A stretch of 64,000 bases of DNA. Origin: Streptomyces inusitatus (lineage in GTDB: Bacteria; Actinomycetota; Actinomycetes; Streptomycetales; Streptomycetaceae). The position numbers were made by a program, and so were the translations under genes. Of the stretch, positions 15,666 through 25,007 are shown in pieces; the first letter of the stretch is position 1, and each line of letters opens with the position of its first letter. The notes beneath the pieces were generated by a model. It was not told the origin of the DNA, ran no database searches, and saw only the letters and a program-made list of their open reading frames with translations. The DNA lies in contig NZ_BMWG01000006.1 in assembly GCF_014651115.1 (NCBI RefSeq), forward strand, positions 106,752-170,751, given 5' to 3'.

Positions 15666-17159
15666 ATGAAGAGAATCGCGGCTCTCGGCGCGTTCGCTCT
15701 CTCGCTCGCCGCCCTTGGCCCCGCGCCGAGTGGGGACCGGGACGGATTGGACCGATTCCGGAATCAGTCCGTCGAATGGGCCGTGTGCGCGGACGCCCCT
15801 CTCGCCGCCAGCGGGACGGAATGCGCCCGGATCACCGTCCCGCTCGACTACGGCGAGCCGACGGGGCGCACCATCGAGATCGCCGTCTCGCGCATCGCGT
15901 CGAAGGACCCCTCGAAACGGCGCGGGATCCTCCAGACCAATCCGGGCGGGCCCGGGGAACGGGGGCTGGGGATGCCGGGGAAGCTGCGGCGAACGATGCC
16001 CGCGGAGGTGGCGTCCGCGTACGACATCATCGGCATGGACGCGCGGGGCATCGGCGAGAGCACCCCCCTCGACTGCGGTTTGAAGCGCAGCAGTTGGCTG
16101 CTGTACGCGCCGGGGGCGGACCGGCCCGGGTTCGACGAGAGCGTGCGGCGCTCCCGCGAGGACGCGCGCGCATGCTGGGAGAAGCGCCCCGACCTGCTGC
16201 CGCATCTGTCGACGCGGAACATCGCCCGGGACGTGGACATCGTCCGCGCCGCGCTGGGCGAGCGGAGAACCTCGTGGTTCGGACAGTCGTACGGAACGGT
16301 GCTGGGCTCCGTCTACGCCGAGCTGTTCCCGCACCGGGTCGACCGGCTGGTCCTCGACAGCGCCCCCGACCCCGCCGAATACCCGCTGGAGACGGTACGC
16401 CGCTCGGGCCCCGCCAACGAGCGCGCCCTCGACGACTTCGCGGCCTGGGCCGCGCCGAGACACCGGGAGTACGGACTCGGCACCACGCCCACGGCCGTCC
16501 GCGCCGGGGTCCACGCGACGATCGAGCGGGCGGCGAGGGAGCCGATCAGCGTCGGTGGACACCGGCTCACCGACCATGAGCTGCCCCTGCTGCTTCTGGT
16601 CACGGTCGGCGACGACACCCTGAACCCTGAGTTCGCCGCCCTGCTCGGTCTCCTGCGGGACGCCGCCGACGGGAAACCGGTCACCGTGCCGGGCCGGCTG
16701 ACCGGGGTCCTGGACCTGCTCTTCACCGGAGCCGGTACGGCCCGGGCGGCGGACTACGCGGCCCAGCTGGGAATCTTCTGCGCCGACGCCGCCATGCCCC
16801 GCGACCCCGAACACTACTGGCGGGCGGTGGAACGCAGCCGCCACTCCCAGCCGGTCTTCGGCCCGCTGACCCACGCGCCGCTGCCCTGCGCGTTCTGGAA
16901 GGACATGCCGCGCGAATCCCCGACCCTCATCGACAACACGACCCCGGCACTCCAGATCCAGGCGACCGGGGACACCCGCACCGCCTATGCCTCAGGGCTC
17001 GGGATGCACCGGGCCATGCGCGCCTCAAGGCTGGTGACCGTCTCCGCCAGGGCGCACGCGATCTACCTCAATCATCCCGGCGAATGCGCCCGGCGGGCTG
17101 TCAACGCCTATCTGCTGCACGGTGAATTGCCGGCCCGGGACATCGTCTGCGCCCCATGA
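15666..17159 (+). CDS. Secreted alpha/beta hydrolase, tripeptidyl aminopeptidase (TAP-like) family
   Basis: 497 residues. An N-terminal signal sequence ('KRIAALGAFALSLAALGPAPS') precedes an alpha/beta-hydrolase fold: oxyanion region 'QTNPGGPG', 'YDIIGMDARGIGESTPLDC', nucleophile elbow 'GQSYG' (Ser ~208) and the C-terminal TAP-like domain with 'LQIQATGDTRTAYASGLGMHRAM' (Asp) and 'SARAHAIYLNHPGECARRAVNAYL' (His). The layout matches Streptomyces SlpD/SlpE/TAP exopeptidases that trim N-terminal peptides of secreted proteins. The stop overlaps the region just before the next start (6-bp gap). Confidence 0.85.
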   Translation: MKRIAALGAFALSLAALGPAPSGDRDGLDRFRNQSVEWAVCADAPLAASGTECARITVPLDYGEPTGRTIEIAVSRIASKDPSKRRGILQTNPGGPGERGLGMPGKLRRTMPAEVASAYDIIGMDARGIGESTPLDCGLKRSSWLLYAPGADRPGFDESVRRSREDARACWEKRPDLLPHLSTRNIARDVDIVRAALGERRTSWFGQSYGTVLGSVYAELFPHRVDRLVLDSAPDPAEYPLETVRRSGPANERALDDFAAWAAPRHREYGLGTTPTAVRAGVHATIERAAREPISVGGHRLTDHELPLLLLVTVGDDTLNPEFAALLGLLRDAADGKPVTVPGRLTGVLDLLFTGAGTARAADYAAQLGIFCADAAMPRDPEHYWRAVERSRHSQPVFGPLTHAPLPCAFWKDMPRESPTLIDNTTPALQIQATGDTRTAYASGLGMHRAMRASRLVTVSARAHAIYLNHPGECARRAVNAYLLHGELPARDIVCAP

Positions 17160-17165
17160 GAGCGA

Positions 17166-17822
17166 GTGTCCCGACGGCCGTCGGTCGACGTGCTGAAGCG
17201 GGCTGTACGCGGGACAATAGGCCACCCGGGACAATGGCGATCGAATCGCCGCGCACTGGGGGGCCGTGTCATCCTCTACTTGATTCTCGTCTGCGACGTA
17301 CTCTTCTGGATCTTCCTTGCCGGCGGCCTGGCCGCGCGCTACGCCGCCGGTTGGCGGGTCCTCGGCGGTGCGCTGCTGCTGTGCGTCCCGCTGATCGATG
17401 TGGTGCTGCTGGGGGCCACCGTCCTCAGCATCCGGAACGGTGCCGAGCCGACCGTCTGGCACGGCCTGTCGGCGGCCTACCTCGGCATGACCGTGGTCTA
17501 CGGGCACGGCGTCGTCCGCTGGGCGGACGCGAAGTTCGCGCGCCGCTTCGGCGGGGCCGTCGCCGAGCCGCGTCCCGAGCTGTACGGCCGGGCGGCCGTC
17601 GCGGACGCCTGGAAGTCCTGGCTCAGGTTTCTGCTGGCCTATGCGATCAGTGTCGGCATGATCTTCGGGCTGGTGGTGCTGGTCGGCACCCTCGACGAAG
17701 GCGCTCCGCTGCTGGTCTGGCTCAACCCGCTGACCAAGGTGCTTGTCTACAGTCTTATTTGGCCCATCGTGGCCACTGTCCGGCCTGGCAAGGCGCCGGA
17801 GGCGGCGGAGGGGAATCGCTGA
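17166..17822 (+). CDS. Integral membrane protein of unknown function
   Basis: 218 residues from GTG; an in-frame GTG at 17190 is an alternative. Four to five hydrophobic segments at about residues 36-58, 63-86, 100-116, 152-175 and 185-205, with a conserved-looking 'PVWHGL'-like loop and 'YGRAAVADAWKSWLRFL'. No recognised domain. It follows the TAP-like gene by 6 bp, so the two may be cotranscribed. Confidence 0.6.
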   Translation: MSRRPSVDVLKRAVRGTIGHPGQWRSNRRALGGRVILYLILVCDVLFWIFLAGGLAARYAAGWRVLGGALLLCVPLIDVVLLGATVLSIRNGAEPTVWHGLSAAYLGMTVVYGHGVVRWADAKFARRFGGAVAEPRPELYGRAAVADAWKSWLRFLLAYAISVGMIFGLVVLVGTLDEGAPLLVWLNPLTKVLVYSLIWPIVATVRPGKAPEAAEGNR

Positions 17823-17852
17823 CCGAGGGACCGAGGGACCGAGGGACCGAGA
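17821..17852 (+). repeat. Short tandem repeat (8-bp unit x4)
   Basis: Four copies of GACCGAGG, the last with one change, immediately at the stop codon of the membrane-protein gene (the first GA belongs to TGA). Probably a replication-slippage product with no coding effect. Confidence 0.8.
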
Positions 17853-17873
17853 GGCCCGGGGGCAAAAACAAAA

Positions 17874-17899
17874 GGCAAGGAGGGAATCCTCTCCTTGCC
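17874..17899 (+). terminator. Hairpin terminator
   Basis: 9-bp stem GGCAAGGAG / CTCCTTGCC with an 8-nt loop, about 50 bp after the membrane-protein stop and flanked by A-rich sequence. It separates that gene from the glycosyltransferase at 18023. Confidence 0.7.
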
Positions 17900-18022
17900 A
17901 CTCTCAAGTTATAGCGCGGTGGGGGGCTTGCGGCAAGGCCCCGGTGGTCCCGCAGAATCGTCGGCCTGAGCCGGAATCCGATCGGTTCGGAATCCGTGGA
18001 GACCAGGATTCAGGAGTGACGA

Positions 18023-19234
18023 ATGCGCGTTTTGCTGTCCACTTACGGATCGCGCGGCGATGTCGAGCCGCTGGTGGGACTCGCCGTCCGGCTGCGGGAG
18101 TTCGGTGCGGAGGTGCGGGTGTGCGCGCCGCCGGACGAGGACTTCGCGCGGAGGCTGGCCGGGGTCGGGGTGCCGATGACGCCGGTTTATCAGTCGGCGC
18201 GGGCGCTGACGAAGGCCGTGCACGCGCCGGGGGATCTGCCCCGGCGGGCGGCCGAGTTGATCGCCGGTCAGCTCGACCCGCTGCGAGAGGCGGGCGAGGG
18301 GTGCGACGTACTGGTGGCGACCGGCGCGATGCCTGCGATGGCGGGGGCTCTGTCGGTGGCGGAGAAGCTGGGCGTCCCCGCCGTGTCGGTGACCTTTCAG
18401 CAGCTCACACTGCCTTCGCCGTACCATGCGCCGCTGGCGTATCCGGGCCGTCCCTTCCCGCCGGGGGTGACCGACAGCCGGAAGCTGTGGGAGCTGGACG
18501 CCGAGAGCGTCAACGCGCTCTTCGGCGAGGCGCTCAACACCGGCCGGGCGTCGATCGGGCTGCCGCCGGTGGCGGACGTACGCGACTATGTCGTCGGCGA
18601 CCGCCCCTGGCTGGCGACGGACCCGGTCCTGGACCCGTGGCTGACCCCCGCCGACCTCGACCCCGTCCAGACCGGTGCGTGGATCCAGCCGGACGAACGC
18701 CCGCTCGACGCCGGGCTGCTGTCCTTCCTGGACGCCGGGGAACCGCCGGTCTACGTCGGCTTCGGCAGCATGCCCATGCACACCTCGGCGGACGCCGCGC
18801 GCGTGGCGATCGATGCCGTCCGCGCCCAGGGCCGCCGTGTACTGCTCTCCCACGGCTGGGCCGATCTCTCCCCGATCGACGGCCAGGCCGACTGCTTCGC
18901 CGTCGGCGAGGCCAACCACCAGGCCCTCTTCCCCCGCGTCGCCGCCGTCGTCCACCACGGCGGCGCGGGCACCACCACCACAGCCGCCCGCGCCGGCGTG
19001 CCCCAGGTCGTCGTCCCCCAGGCCGTCGACCAGCCCTACTGGGCCGCCCGCGTCACCGACCTCGGCATCGGCGCGGCCCACGCCGGGCCGACCCCGACCT
19101 TCGCGTCCCTGTCCGCCGCCCTCGACACGGCCCTGCTGCCCGGGACCCTCGCGCGGGCGACCGCTGTCGCGGGCACGGTCCGTACGGACGGGACGACGGT
19201 GGCGGCGAGGCTGTTGCTGGAGGGGGTGGGGTGA
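18023..19234 (+). CDS. GT1-family (GtfB-like, natural-product type) glycosyltransferase
   Basis: 403 residues. The N-terminus 'MRVLLSTYGSRGDVEPLVGLAVRL' and the C-terminal nucleotide-sugar site 'VVHHGGAGTTTTAARAGVPQVVVPQAVDQPYWAARV' are the signature of GT-B glycosyltransferases related to vancomycin GtfB and sterol glucosyltransferases. Also 'PVYVGFGSM' before the donor domain. CAGGAG ribosome site. It stands alone after a terminator; no sugar-biosynthesis or polyketide genes adjoin it, so it may glycosylate a xenobiotic, lipid or macrolide (resistance-type) acceptor. Confidence 0.85.
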   Translation: MRVLLSTYGSRGDVEPLVGLAVRLREFGAEVRVCAPPDEDFARRLAGVGVPMTPVYQSARALTKAVHAPGDLPRRAAELIAGQLDPLREAGEGCDVLVATGAMPAMAGALSVAEKLGVPAVSVTFQQLTLPSPYHAPLAYPGRPFPPGVTDSRKLWELDAESVNALFGEALNTGRASIGLPPVADVRDYVVGDRPWLATDPVLDPWLTPADLDPVQTGAWIQPDERPLDAGLLSFLDAGEPPVYVGFGSMPMHTSADAARVAIDAVRAQGRRVLLSHGWADLSPIDGQADCFAVGEANHQALFPRVAAVVHHGGAGTTTTAARAGVPQVVVPQAVDQPYWAARVTDLGIGAAHAGPTPTFASLSAALDTALLPGTLARATAVAGTVRTDGTTVAARLLLEGVG

Positions 19235-19241
19235 GAGGGGG

Positions 19242-20522
19242 TTATTCGGGGGCGGGGTTCGTCAGCGCGGCGAAGGGGACGGTGGCTACTCCCGACCCCA
19301 CCCAGAAGACTCCGTACTGGTCGTAAGATTCGTCGTCGGCCGACGCTTTTCCCTTTGAATCGGCGGGGGAGATGGTCAGCCGGACGCGAGTGGAACCCTT
19401 CCCCGTCGTCCACCGGGAATACACATGGCGGGGCTCCCTCGTCACGTTGACGATATTGTTGTTGTGCACCACTCTTCCGCTGTGCAGGACTTGGTCTTCG
19501 CACTCGGGTGGACATTCAAAGAACCGCGCCTGATCCGGATCCCAGGAGTGCCGGGGGACCTCGAACTCAGGGCCGATCTTCCCGCGATCCTTCCGCAGCA
19601 GGGCGATCACGGTGGTGGCGCGCACCAGGTCGTATCCGGCATCCGCCGGGATTTGCGCGACTCTCTGCTCGACCTGCACGTCTCCGGTCTCCAGCCAGGT
19701 GCCGGCGCGGATTACGGGGCCGGTGTTGATGATCTCTTCCCTGGCGGGTCCGACGTAACGCTCGGCGTCGAACTTGCGTTTCACATCGGTTTTCCAGCCC
19801 GTCAGGCCCGAAGAGTTTCCCTCGAATGCGGCCGATCGTCCCATGACCTGGTAGGAACTGTTGAGAATATAGGAAGCGACTTTCCCTGTATTCTCTGTGC
19901 GGATTGTCACCGGGAGGTTGATGATCTCCCTTCCGGGGCCCATGACCGGATTGCCGAATGTAATGTCAATGGCGAACTGGACGGGCAGGGAGTAGGGCTG
20001 GTACACGGCGGAGTACGCCAGGTTCGTACTGGCCAGCAGTGCCGTGGCCGTCACCCCCGCCGCGAACCCCTTGGGGTGCGGGATCCCCCGCCACGCCTTC
20101 TCCCTGCCCAGGAGCCAGAGCGCCCACAGCGACCAGCAGAACAGCGGGAAGTACGTCAGCGCGTAAGGCGTGTACTCCCTCTCCTCGAACCACAGGAAGA
20201 CCAGGAGCCCGCTCGTGAACAACGCGATGAGCGCACCGGTCAGCGTCACCGCGCCGGAGTGCTTCCAGCGGCGCTTCCCCCAGTAGTCGAAGGCGGCGGC
20301 CGCCGCCGCTCCCTGGATCAGGCCCGAGGCGACGAAGAGGAATCCGGTGACCCGCCCGGCGAAGGTCAGGGCGGCGAAGGCGTCCGCGCTGCCGATGACG
20401 ATGAGCAGGACCATGGAGCCCAGCAGGCCCGCGATCATGAGCGCGGTGACGGCCCGCCTGAAGCGGATCGCGCACGGGCCGTCGCCGTCCGGGGCTTCCG
20501 TGATCACTCTGGGGTGGCTCAT
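19242..20522 (-). CDS. Membrane protein with extracytoplasmic C-terminal domain, function unknown
   Basis: 426 residues from the ATG at 20522 (the frame opens further upstream, overlapping the CstR gene, but without support). Five to six hydrophobic segments lie in residues ~25-175; a soluble domain of ~240 residues follows ('FAIDITFGNPVMGPGREIINLPVTIRTENTGKVASYILNSSYQV...') that looks like a beta-rich domain placed outside the membrane. No family recognised. Codon usage in the C-terminal half is a little AT-richer than in neighbours. Confidence 0.65.
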   Translation of the reverse strand: MSHPRVITEAPDGDGPCAIRFRRAVTALMIAGLLGSMVLLIVIGSADAFAALTFAGRVTGFLFVASGLIQGAAAAAAFDYWGKRRWKHSGAVTLTGALIALFTSGLLVFLWFEEREYTPYALTYFPLFCWSLWALWLLGREKAWRGIPHPKGFAAGVTATALLASTNLAYSAVYQPYSLPVQFAIDITFGNPVMGPGREIINLPVTIRTENTGKVASYILNSSYQVMGRSAAFEGNSSGLTGWKTDVKRKFDAERYVGPAREEIINTGPVIRAGTWLETGDVQVEQRVAQIPADAGYDLVRATTVIALLRKDRGKIGPEFEVPRHSWDPDQARFFECPPECEDQVLHSGRVVHNNNIVNVTREPRHVYSRWTTGKGSTRVRLTISPADSKGKASADDESYDQYGVFWVGSGVATVPFAALTNPAPE

Positions 20523-20610
20523 GGGAGCAGGGTCGACCGGAGACGGAGGGCGCGCTTCCCGGGCTGCTCCAGACAGGGGATCCCGGCCCCGGTCGCGGCG
20601 GCCCCGGCAA

Positions 20611-20949
<339 letters not shown>

Positions 20950-20963
20950 TTACGGTCGAATTA

Positions 20964-20980
20964 ATACCCCGGGGGGTAAT
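20964..20980. promoter_or_regulatory. CsoR/CstR operator 2
   Basis: ATACCCCGGGGGGTAAT, nearly identical to operator 1 and centred 34 bp from it (about three helical turns). It lies 21 bp before the GTG of the dioxygenase gene, so it would block transcription of the sulfur operon. Confidence 0.8.
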
Positions 20981-21001
20981 CTGTGAGGAAGTGAGCGGCA
21001 C

Positions 21002-22390
21002 GTGTTCTTCGTCGACACCATCGAGATCGAAGGGCTGGGCAACCGGCACTACCTGGCCGGAGGCCTCAGGACGGCGGTCGCGGTGGACCCGCCGCGCGAC
21101 ATCGACCAGGTGATCGCGGCGGCGGCCCGCCGGGGAGTGCGGATCACTCATGTCGTGGAGACGCACATCCACAACGACTATGTGACCGGCGGTCTGGAGC
21201 TGGCGAGGCTGACCGGGGCCGCTTATCTGGTGCCCGCCGCCGCGCAGGTCTCCTTCGCCCGGGTCCCGGTCCACGACGGAGATGTGATCGACGTCGACGA
21301 GGGCATCACGGTGCGGGCCCTGGCCACCCCGGGCCACACCCCGCACCACACCGCGTACGTCCTCCAGGAGGACGGCTCCCCGGTCGCCGCGTTCACCGGC
21401 GGCTCTCTGCTCATCGGCGGCGTGGGCCGCCCCGACCTGGTCGAGCCCCGGCTGACCGAGCGGCTGGCCCGCGCGCAGCACGCCTCGGCGCGGCGGCTGG
21501 CCGAGGAGCTGCCCGACAGCGCCTCGGTGCTGCCCACCCACGGCTTCGGCAGCTTCTGCTCCTCGGGTCAGGCGGGGGGCGACACGAGCACCATCGGACG
21601 GGAGAAGACGTTCAACGCGGCGCTGGCCCAGGACGTCGACACCTTCGTCGCCGGACTGCTGGCCGGGCTGGAGGACGTACCCGCCTATTACGCGCACATG
21701 GGCCCGGCCAACGCGGCGGGCCCCGCCCCGGTCGATCTGACCGCACCGGCACGCGCCGACGCGGAGGACATCGCGGCGCGGCTCGCGGCCGGGGAGTGGG
21801 TCGTGGATCTGCGCAACCGGGTCGCCTTCGCCGAGGGGCATGTCGCGGGGTCGTTCAACTTCGAGGCCGACGGCAAGATCGCCACATATCTCGCGTGGAT
21901 GATCCCGTGGGGGAAGCCCGTCACCCTGCTCGCCGATTCGCCGCGACAGCTCGCCGAGGCGCAGCGCGAGCTGGTACGGGTCGGCATCGACCGGCCCGCC
22001 GCCGCCGCGACCGGCGGCCCGGCCGACTGGGTGCGCCCCGGCGAGGCCCCGGTGTCGTTCCGCCGTGCGGGCTTCGCCGAGCTGGCCGAGGAGCTGCGCG
22101 GGGCGGGGGCGGGGGAGCGGCCGGTGGTCCTGGATGTGCGCCGGGACTCCGAGCGGGCGGGCGGACATGTCGGGGGATCGGTCCACATCCCGGTGCACGC
22201 GCTGCACCGGCGGATCGACGAGGTGCCCGCCGGGACCGTCTGGGTGCACTGCGCGGGCGGCATGCGGGCCGGGATCGCGGCCTCGCTGCTGGACGCGGCC
22301 GGCCGTGACGTGGTCGCCGTGGACGACGGCTTCGACCGCGCCGTCGACGCGGGTCTGACCGTCGTCCGGACCGCCGCGGACGCCATATGA
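21002..22390 (+). CDS. cstB: Persulfide dioxygenase-rhodanese fusion (CstB-like)
   Basis: 462 residues from GTG with a GAGGAAG ribosome site. Residues ~1-240 are a metallo-beta-lactamase fold with 'ETHIHNDYVTGG' (HxHxD iron/zinc site), 'ATPGHTPHH' and 'LPTHGFGSFC', as in ETHE1/CstB persulfide dioxygenases. Two rhodanese domains follow: the first (~255-345) has 'LLADSPRQ' where the catalytic Cys should be and is probably inactive; the second (~365-455) has the active loop 'VHCAGGMRAG'. Such fusions oxidise low-molecular-weight persulfides to thiosulfate/sulfite. Heads a three-gene operon; overlaps the next gene by ATGA. Confidence 0.9.
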   Translation: MFFVDTIEIEGLGNRHYLAGGLRTAVAVDPPRDIDQVIAAAARRGVRITHVVETHIHNDYVTGGLELARLTGAAYLVPAAAQVSFARVPVHDGDVIDVDEGITVRALATPGHTPHHTAYVLQEDGSPVAAFTGGSLLIGGVGRPDLVEPRLTERLARAQHASARRLAEELPDSASVLPTHGFGSFCSSGQAGGDTSTIGREKTFNAALAQDVDTFVAGLLAGLEDVPAYYAHMGPANAAGPAPVDLTAPARADAEDIAARLAAGEWVVDLRNRVAFAEGHVAGSFNFEADGKIATYLAWMIPWGKPVTLLADSPRQLAEAQRELVRVGIDRPAAAATGGPADWVRPGEAPVSFRRAGFAELAEELRGAGAGERPVVLDVRRDSERAGGHVGGSVHIPVHALHRRIDEVPAGTVWVHCAGGMRAGIAASLLDAAGRDVVAVDDGFDRAVDAGLTVVRTAADAI

Positions 22391-23136
22391 CCGTCCTCGC
22401 CCTGGCGGCCGGGGCCGTGGTCGGTCTCGCCCTGGGCGGGCTCGGCGGGGGCGGCGGTGTGCTGGCCGTCCCCGCGCTGATCTATCTGCTCGGCTTCAGC
22501 CCGGCCGCCGCCACCACCGCCGGTCTGATCATCGTCGCCGTGACCTCGCTCGTCTCGCTGGCCGCCCGGGCCGGGGACGGCGAGGTCCGCTGGCGGGCCG
22601 GGCTGCTCTTCGCGGGCGCGGGCATCGGCCCCGCCGCGCTCGGCGGGTACGCGGCGGGCCGGGTCCCCGGCTCCGTCCTGACCGCCGCGTTCGCCGTGAT
22701 CGCCGCACTCGCGGCCTGGCGCATGCTCCGGCCGCCCGTGCTCGACAGCCATCCGGGTGAGGACCCTCCCGTACGGCCCGCCCGGGTCCTGGGCGCGGGG
22801 GCCGGTCTCGGCGCGGTCACCGGCGTACTCGGCGTGGGCGGCGGCTTTCTCGCCGTACCGGCGCTGGTGAGCGTGGTCGGGCTGCGGATGAAGGCCGCCG
22901 TCGGCACCAGCCTGCTGGTCATCGCCGTCACCTCCACCGCCGCGCTCACCACCCGCGCGGGCACCGCCGACGGCCTCGACTGGGCCGTCGTCGCCCCCTT
23001 CACCGGGGCGGCGATCCTCGGCGCGTGGGACGGGAAGCGTCTCGCCGCCCGGCTCTCCGGCGACCGGCTGCGGCGCGTGTTCGCGTACGTCCTGCTCGCC
23101 GTGGCCGCCTTCATGCTCCTCGACGTCCTCCTCTGA
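22387..23136 (+). CDS. TauE/SafE-family permease of the persulfide operon
   Basis: 249 residues, about eight membrane segments in two inverted halves, with 'GLALGGLGGGGGVLAVPALIYLLGFSPAAATTAGL' and 'GVLGVGGGFLAVPALVSVVGLRMKAAVGTSL' as the paired family signatures. Translationally coupled to the dioxygenase (ATGA). In cst-like operons a TauE protein is thought to export sulfite or thiosulfate produced by the dioxygenase or to import sulfur compounds; export is the likelier role here. Confidence 0.85.
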   Translation: MTVLALAAGAVVGLALGGLGGGGGVLAVPALIYLLGFSPAAATTAGLIIVAVTSLVSLAARAGDGEVRWRAGLLFAGAGIGPAALGGYAAGRVPGSVLTAAFAVIAALAAWRMLRPPVLDSHPGEDPPVRPARVLGAGAGLGAVTGVLGVGGGFLAVPALVSVVGLRMKAAVGTSLLVIAVTSTAALTTRAGTADGLDWAVVAPFTGAAILGAWDGKRLAARLSGDRLRRVFAYVLLAVAAFMLLDVLL

Positions 23137-23169
23137 ACCTCCCAGTCACCACCCCGAAAGGAACCGGCC

Positions 23170-23742
23170 ATGAGCACCACCACCCTCACCACCGACACCG
23201 CCCGGACGCGTCTGCACACCCTGACCGTCATCGATGTGCGCACCCCCGGCGAGTACGCCTCCGGACATCTGCCCACCGCCCACAACATCCCCCTCGACGC
23301 CCTCGGCCGCGCCCTGCCCGCCCTGCGCGAAGCCGCCGACCGGGGCGAACTCCTCATGGTCTGCGCCTCCGGGGCACGCTCGGCGAACGCCTGCGCCCTG
23401 CTGGCCCGCGACGGGGTGACCGCCGCGACCCTGGACGGCGGGACCACGGCCTGGGCCGCCGCCGGAGGCGAGATCCACCGGCCCGAGACCACGGGCCGGA
23501 CCGTCTGGGCCATGGACCGTCAGGTCCGTTTCACGGCGGGCTCCCTCGTACTCCTCGGTCTGCTCCTCGCCCTGCTCGTGCACCCCGCCTTCCAGCTGCT
23601 CTCGGCGGGGATCGCGGCGGGGCTCGTCTTCTCCGCCCTCTCCAACACCTGCGCGATGGCCGCCCTCCTCGGGAAGCTGCCCCACAACCGCCCCGGCCGC
23701 GCCGATCTGGACACCACCCTCGCGAACCTGCGGCGGGGCTGA
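23170..23742 (+). CDS. Rhodanese with C-terminal membrane hairpin (YgaP-like)
   Basis: 190 residues. Rhodanese domain at ~10-110: 'VIDVRTPGEYASGHLPTAHNIPLDAL' and active-site loop 'LLMVCASGARS' (catalytic Cys), then 'LDGGTTAWAAAG'. Two hydrophobic segments at ~128-160 (DUF2892-like) anchor it, as in E. coli YgaP. It would hand sulfane sulfur between persulfide carriers at the membrane next to the TauE permease. AAAGGAA ribosome site 33 bp after the upstream stop; last gene of the operon, followed by a terminator. Confidence 0.85.
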   Translation: MSTTTLTTDTARTRLHTLTVIDVRTPGEYASGHLPTAHNIPLDALGRALPALREAADRGELLMVCASGARSANACALLARDGVTAATLDGGTTAWAAAGGEIHRPETTGRTVWAMDRQVRFTAGSLVLLGLLLALLVHPAFQLLSAGIAAGLVFSALSNTCAMAALLGKLPHNRPGRADLDTTLANLRRG

Positions 23743-23779
23743 TCAGCCGCACAGTAGTGAGTGAACCGCGCGAATTTCC

Positions 23780-23811
23780 TATAGCGGCCGGCGGTCGCCC
23801 CGGCCGCTATA
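23780..23811 (+). terminator. Hairpin terminator of the persulfide operon
   Basis: 10-bp stem TATAGCGGCC / GGCCGCTATA with a 12-nt G/C-rich loop, 38 bp after the rhodanese stop. Confidence 0.7.
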
Positions 23812-23947
23812 AGATCCATTGCTCTGCCCGCCCCTCGCACACGGAAGGAGGGCGGGAACGGTTCAACGCGTTGATATTGAAGATGCGGGTCCGTGCTGGG
23901 ATTCTGACCCCGTGGTGAAGAATCCGCGCCGTCAGGGAGCCGCACCG

Positions 23948-24928
23948 ATGCAGACCCCGCCGCTCTTATTGACCTTGTGTCTTACTCTGGTCATCGGGGT
24001 TGTCGTCGTGCTGACCGCGACGGAGAGCGGTTCTTCACCGGGTTCTTCACCAGTGGCCGGGGAATATGCCGAATTGGCCGACTTTCCGGTCGCCTCGGAT
24101 CCTCCGCCGGGCCCCGACGCTTCCACCGGTGTCTTCACCGAGGAATGCGGGCGCAATGAGAGAGGGCAGTACAACACGGACAATGTGGTGACCTCGCCGG
24201 GAATCGCCGGCGGCGCCCACCACACCCACGACTATGTCGGCAACACCTCGACCAACGCCCTCTCCACCGACCGGAGTCTGGCCGCGGCCGACACCACCTG
24301 CGCGAACGGCGACCTCTCCACCTACTTCTGGCCGGTGCTGCGAAGGCTGGACCGCGCCGGGACCGACGGCGACACCCACGGCGGCGGCGGGGTGCACGGC
24401 AACACGGGCGAGATCCTCACGCCCTCCTCGGTACGGCTGGAGTACCGCGGCAGCCCGGTGAGCCGGGTGATCCCCATGCCGCGCTTCCTGCGGATGGTCA
24501 CCGGCGACCCGGTGGCGGCGACCGCGGGCGACGCACGCGTACGCGCCCAGTGGGGATGCTCGGGCCACCCCGGCCGCTTCACCGTCAAATACCCGGTCTG
24601 CCCGGCCGGCCACGGGCCCACCCGTACGCTCGACTTCCCCAGCTGCTGGAACGGGCTGCACACCGACAGCGAAGGACACCGCGGGCATGTGGCCTTCCCC
24701 GGGGCGGGCGGGAGCTGCCCCGCCGGGACCTTCCCCGTGCCCCGGCTGAGGATCACCCTCAGCTACGAGCTGCCGTACTCCGTGCCCTTCGCGCTCGACT
24801 CCTTCCCCGCGCAGAAGCGCCACCCCAAGACCGACCACGCGATGTTCATCAACGTGATGACCGAACGGCAGCAGAGCCGGCTGACCGCGTGCCTGAACGA
24901 GGGCCGCCGCTGCGGCGCCGACTCCTGA
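23948..24928 (+). CDS. Secreted/anchored DUF1996 protein with a TTA codon
   Basis: 326 residues from the ATG at 23948 (AGGGAG ribosome site); in-frame GTGs at 23912 and 23915 are alternatives. Hydrophobic segment at ~5-25, then a DUF1996 domain: 'GGAHHTHDYVGNTSTNA', 'CANGDLSTYFWPVL', 'WGCSGHPGRFTVKYPVCPAG', 'LDFPSCWNGLH'. Such proteins are exported and common in actinobacteria and fungi; function is not known. Codon 7 (23966-23968) is TTA, so expression may need bldA and thus follow development. The early codons are AT-richer than the rest. Confidence 0.75.
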   Translation: MQTPPLLLTLCLTLVIGVVVVLTATESGSSPGSSPVAGEYAELADFPVASDPPPGPDASTGVFTEECGRNERGQYNTDNVVTSPGIAGGAHHTHDYVGNTSTNALSTDRSLAAADTTCANGDLSTYFWPVLRRLDRAGTDGDTHGGGGVHGNTGEILTPSSVRLEYRGSPVSRVIPMPRFLRMVTGDPVAATAGDARVRAQWGCSGHPGRFTVKYPVCPAGHGPTRTLDFPSCWNGLHTDSEGHRGHVAFPGAGGSCPAGTFPVPRLRITLSYELPYSVPFALDSFPAQKRHPKTDHAMFINVMTERQQSRLTACLNEGRRCGADS

Positions 24929-25007
24929 AGCCTTCGCCCGGCCGTTGAACCGACCCCGCGCCCGGGCCGTGTTGAGCGCATGGCCAAGCAGAGGACGGAG
25001 TGAGTGC

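Noticed and set aside
17821..17852. CRISPR-like repeats
   Set aside because: Only an 8-bp perfect tandem without spacers; no cas genes in the window.
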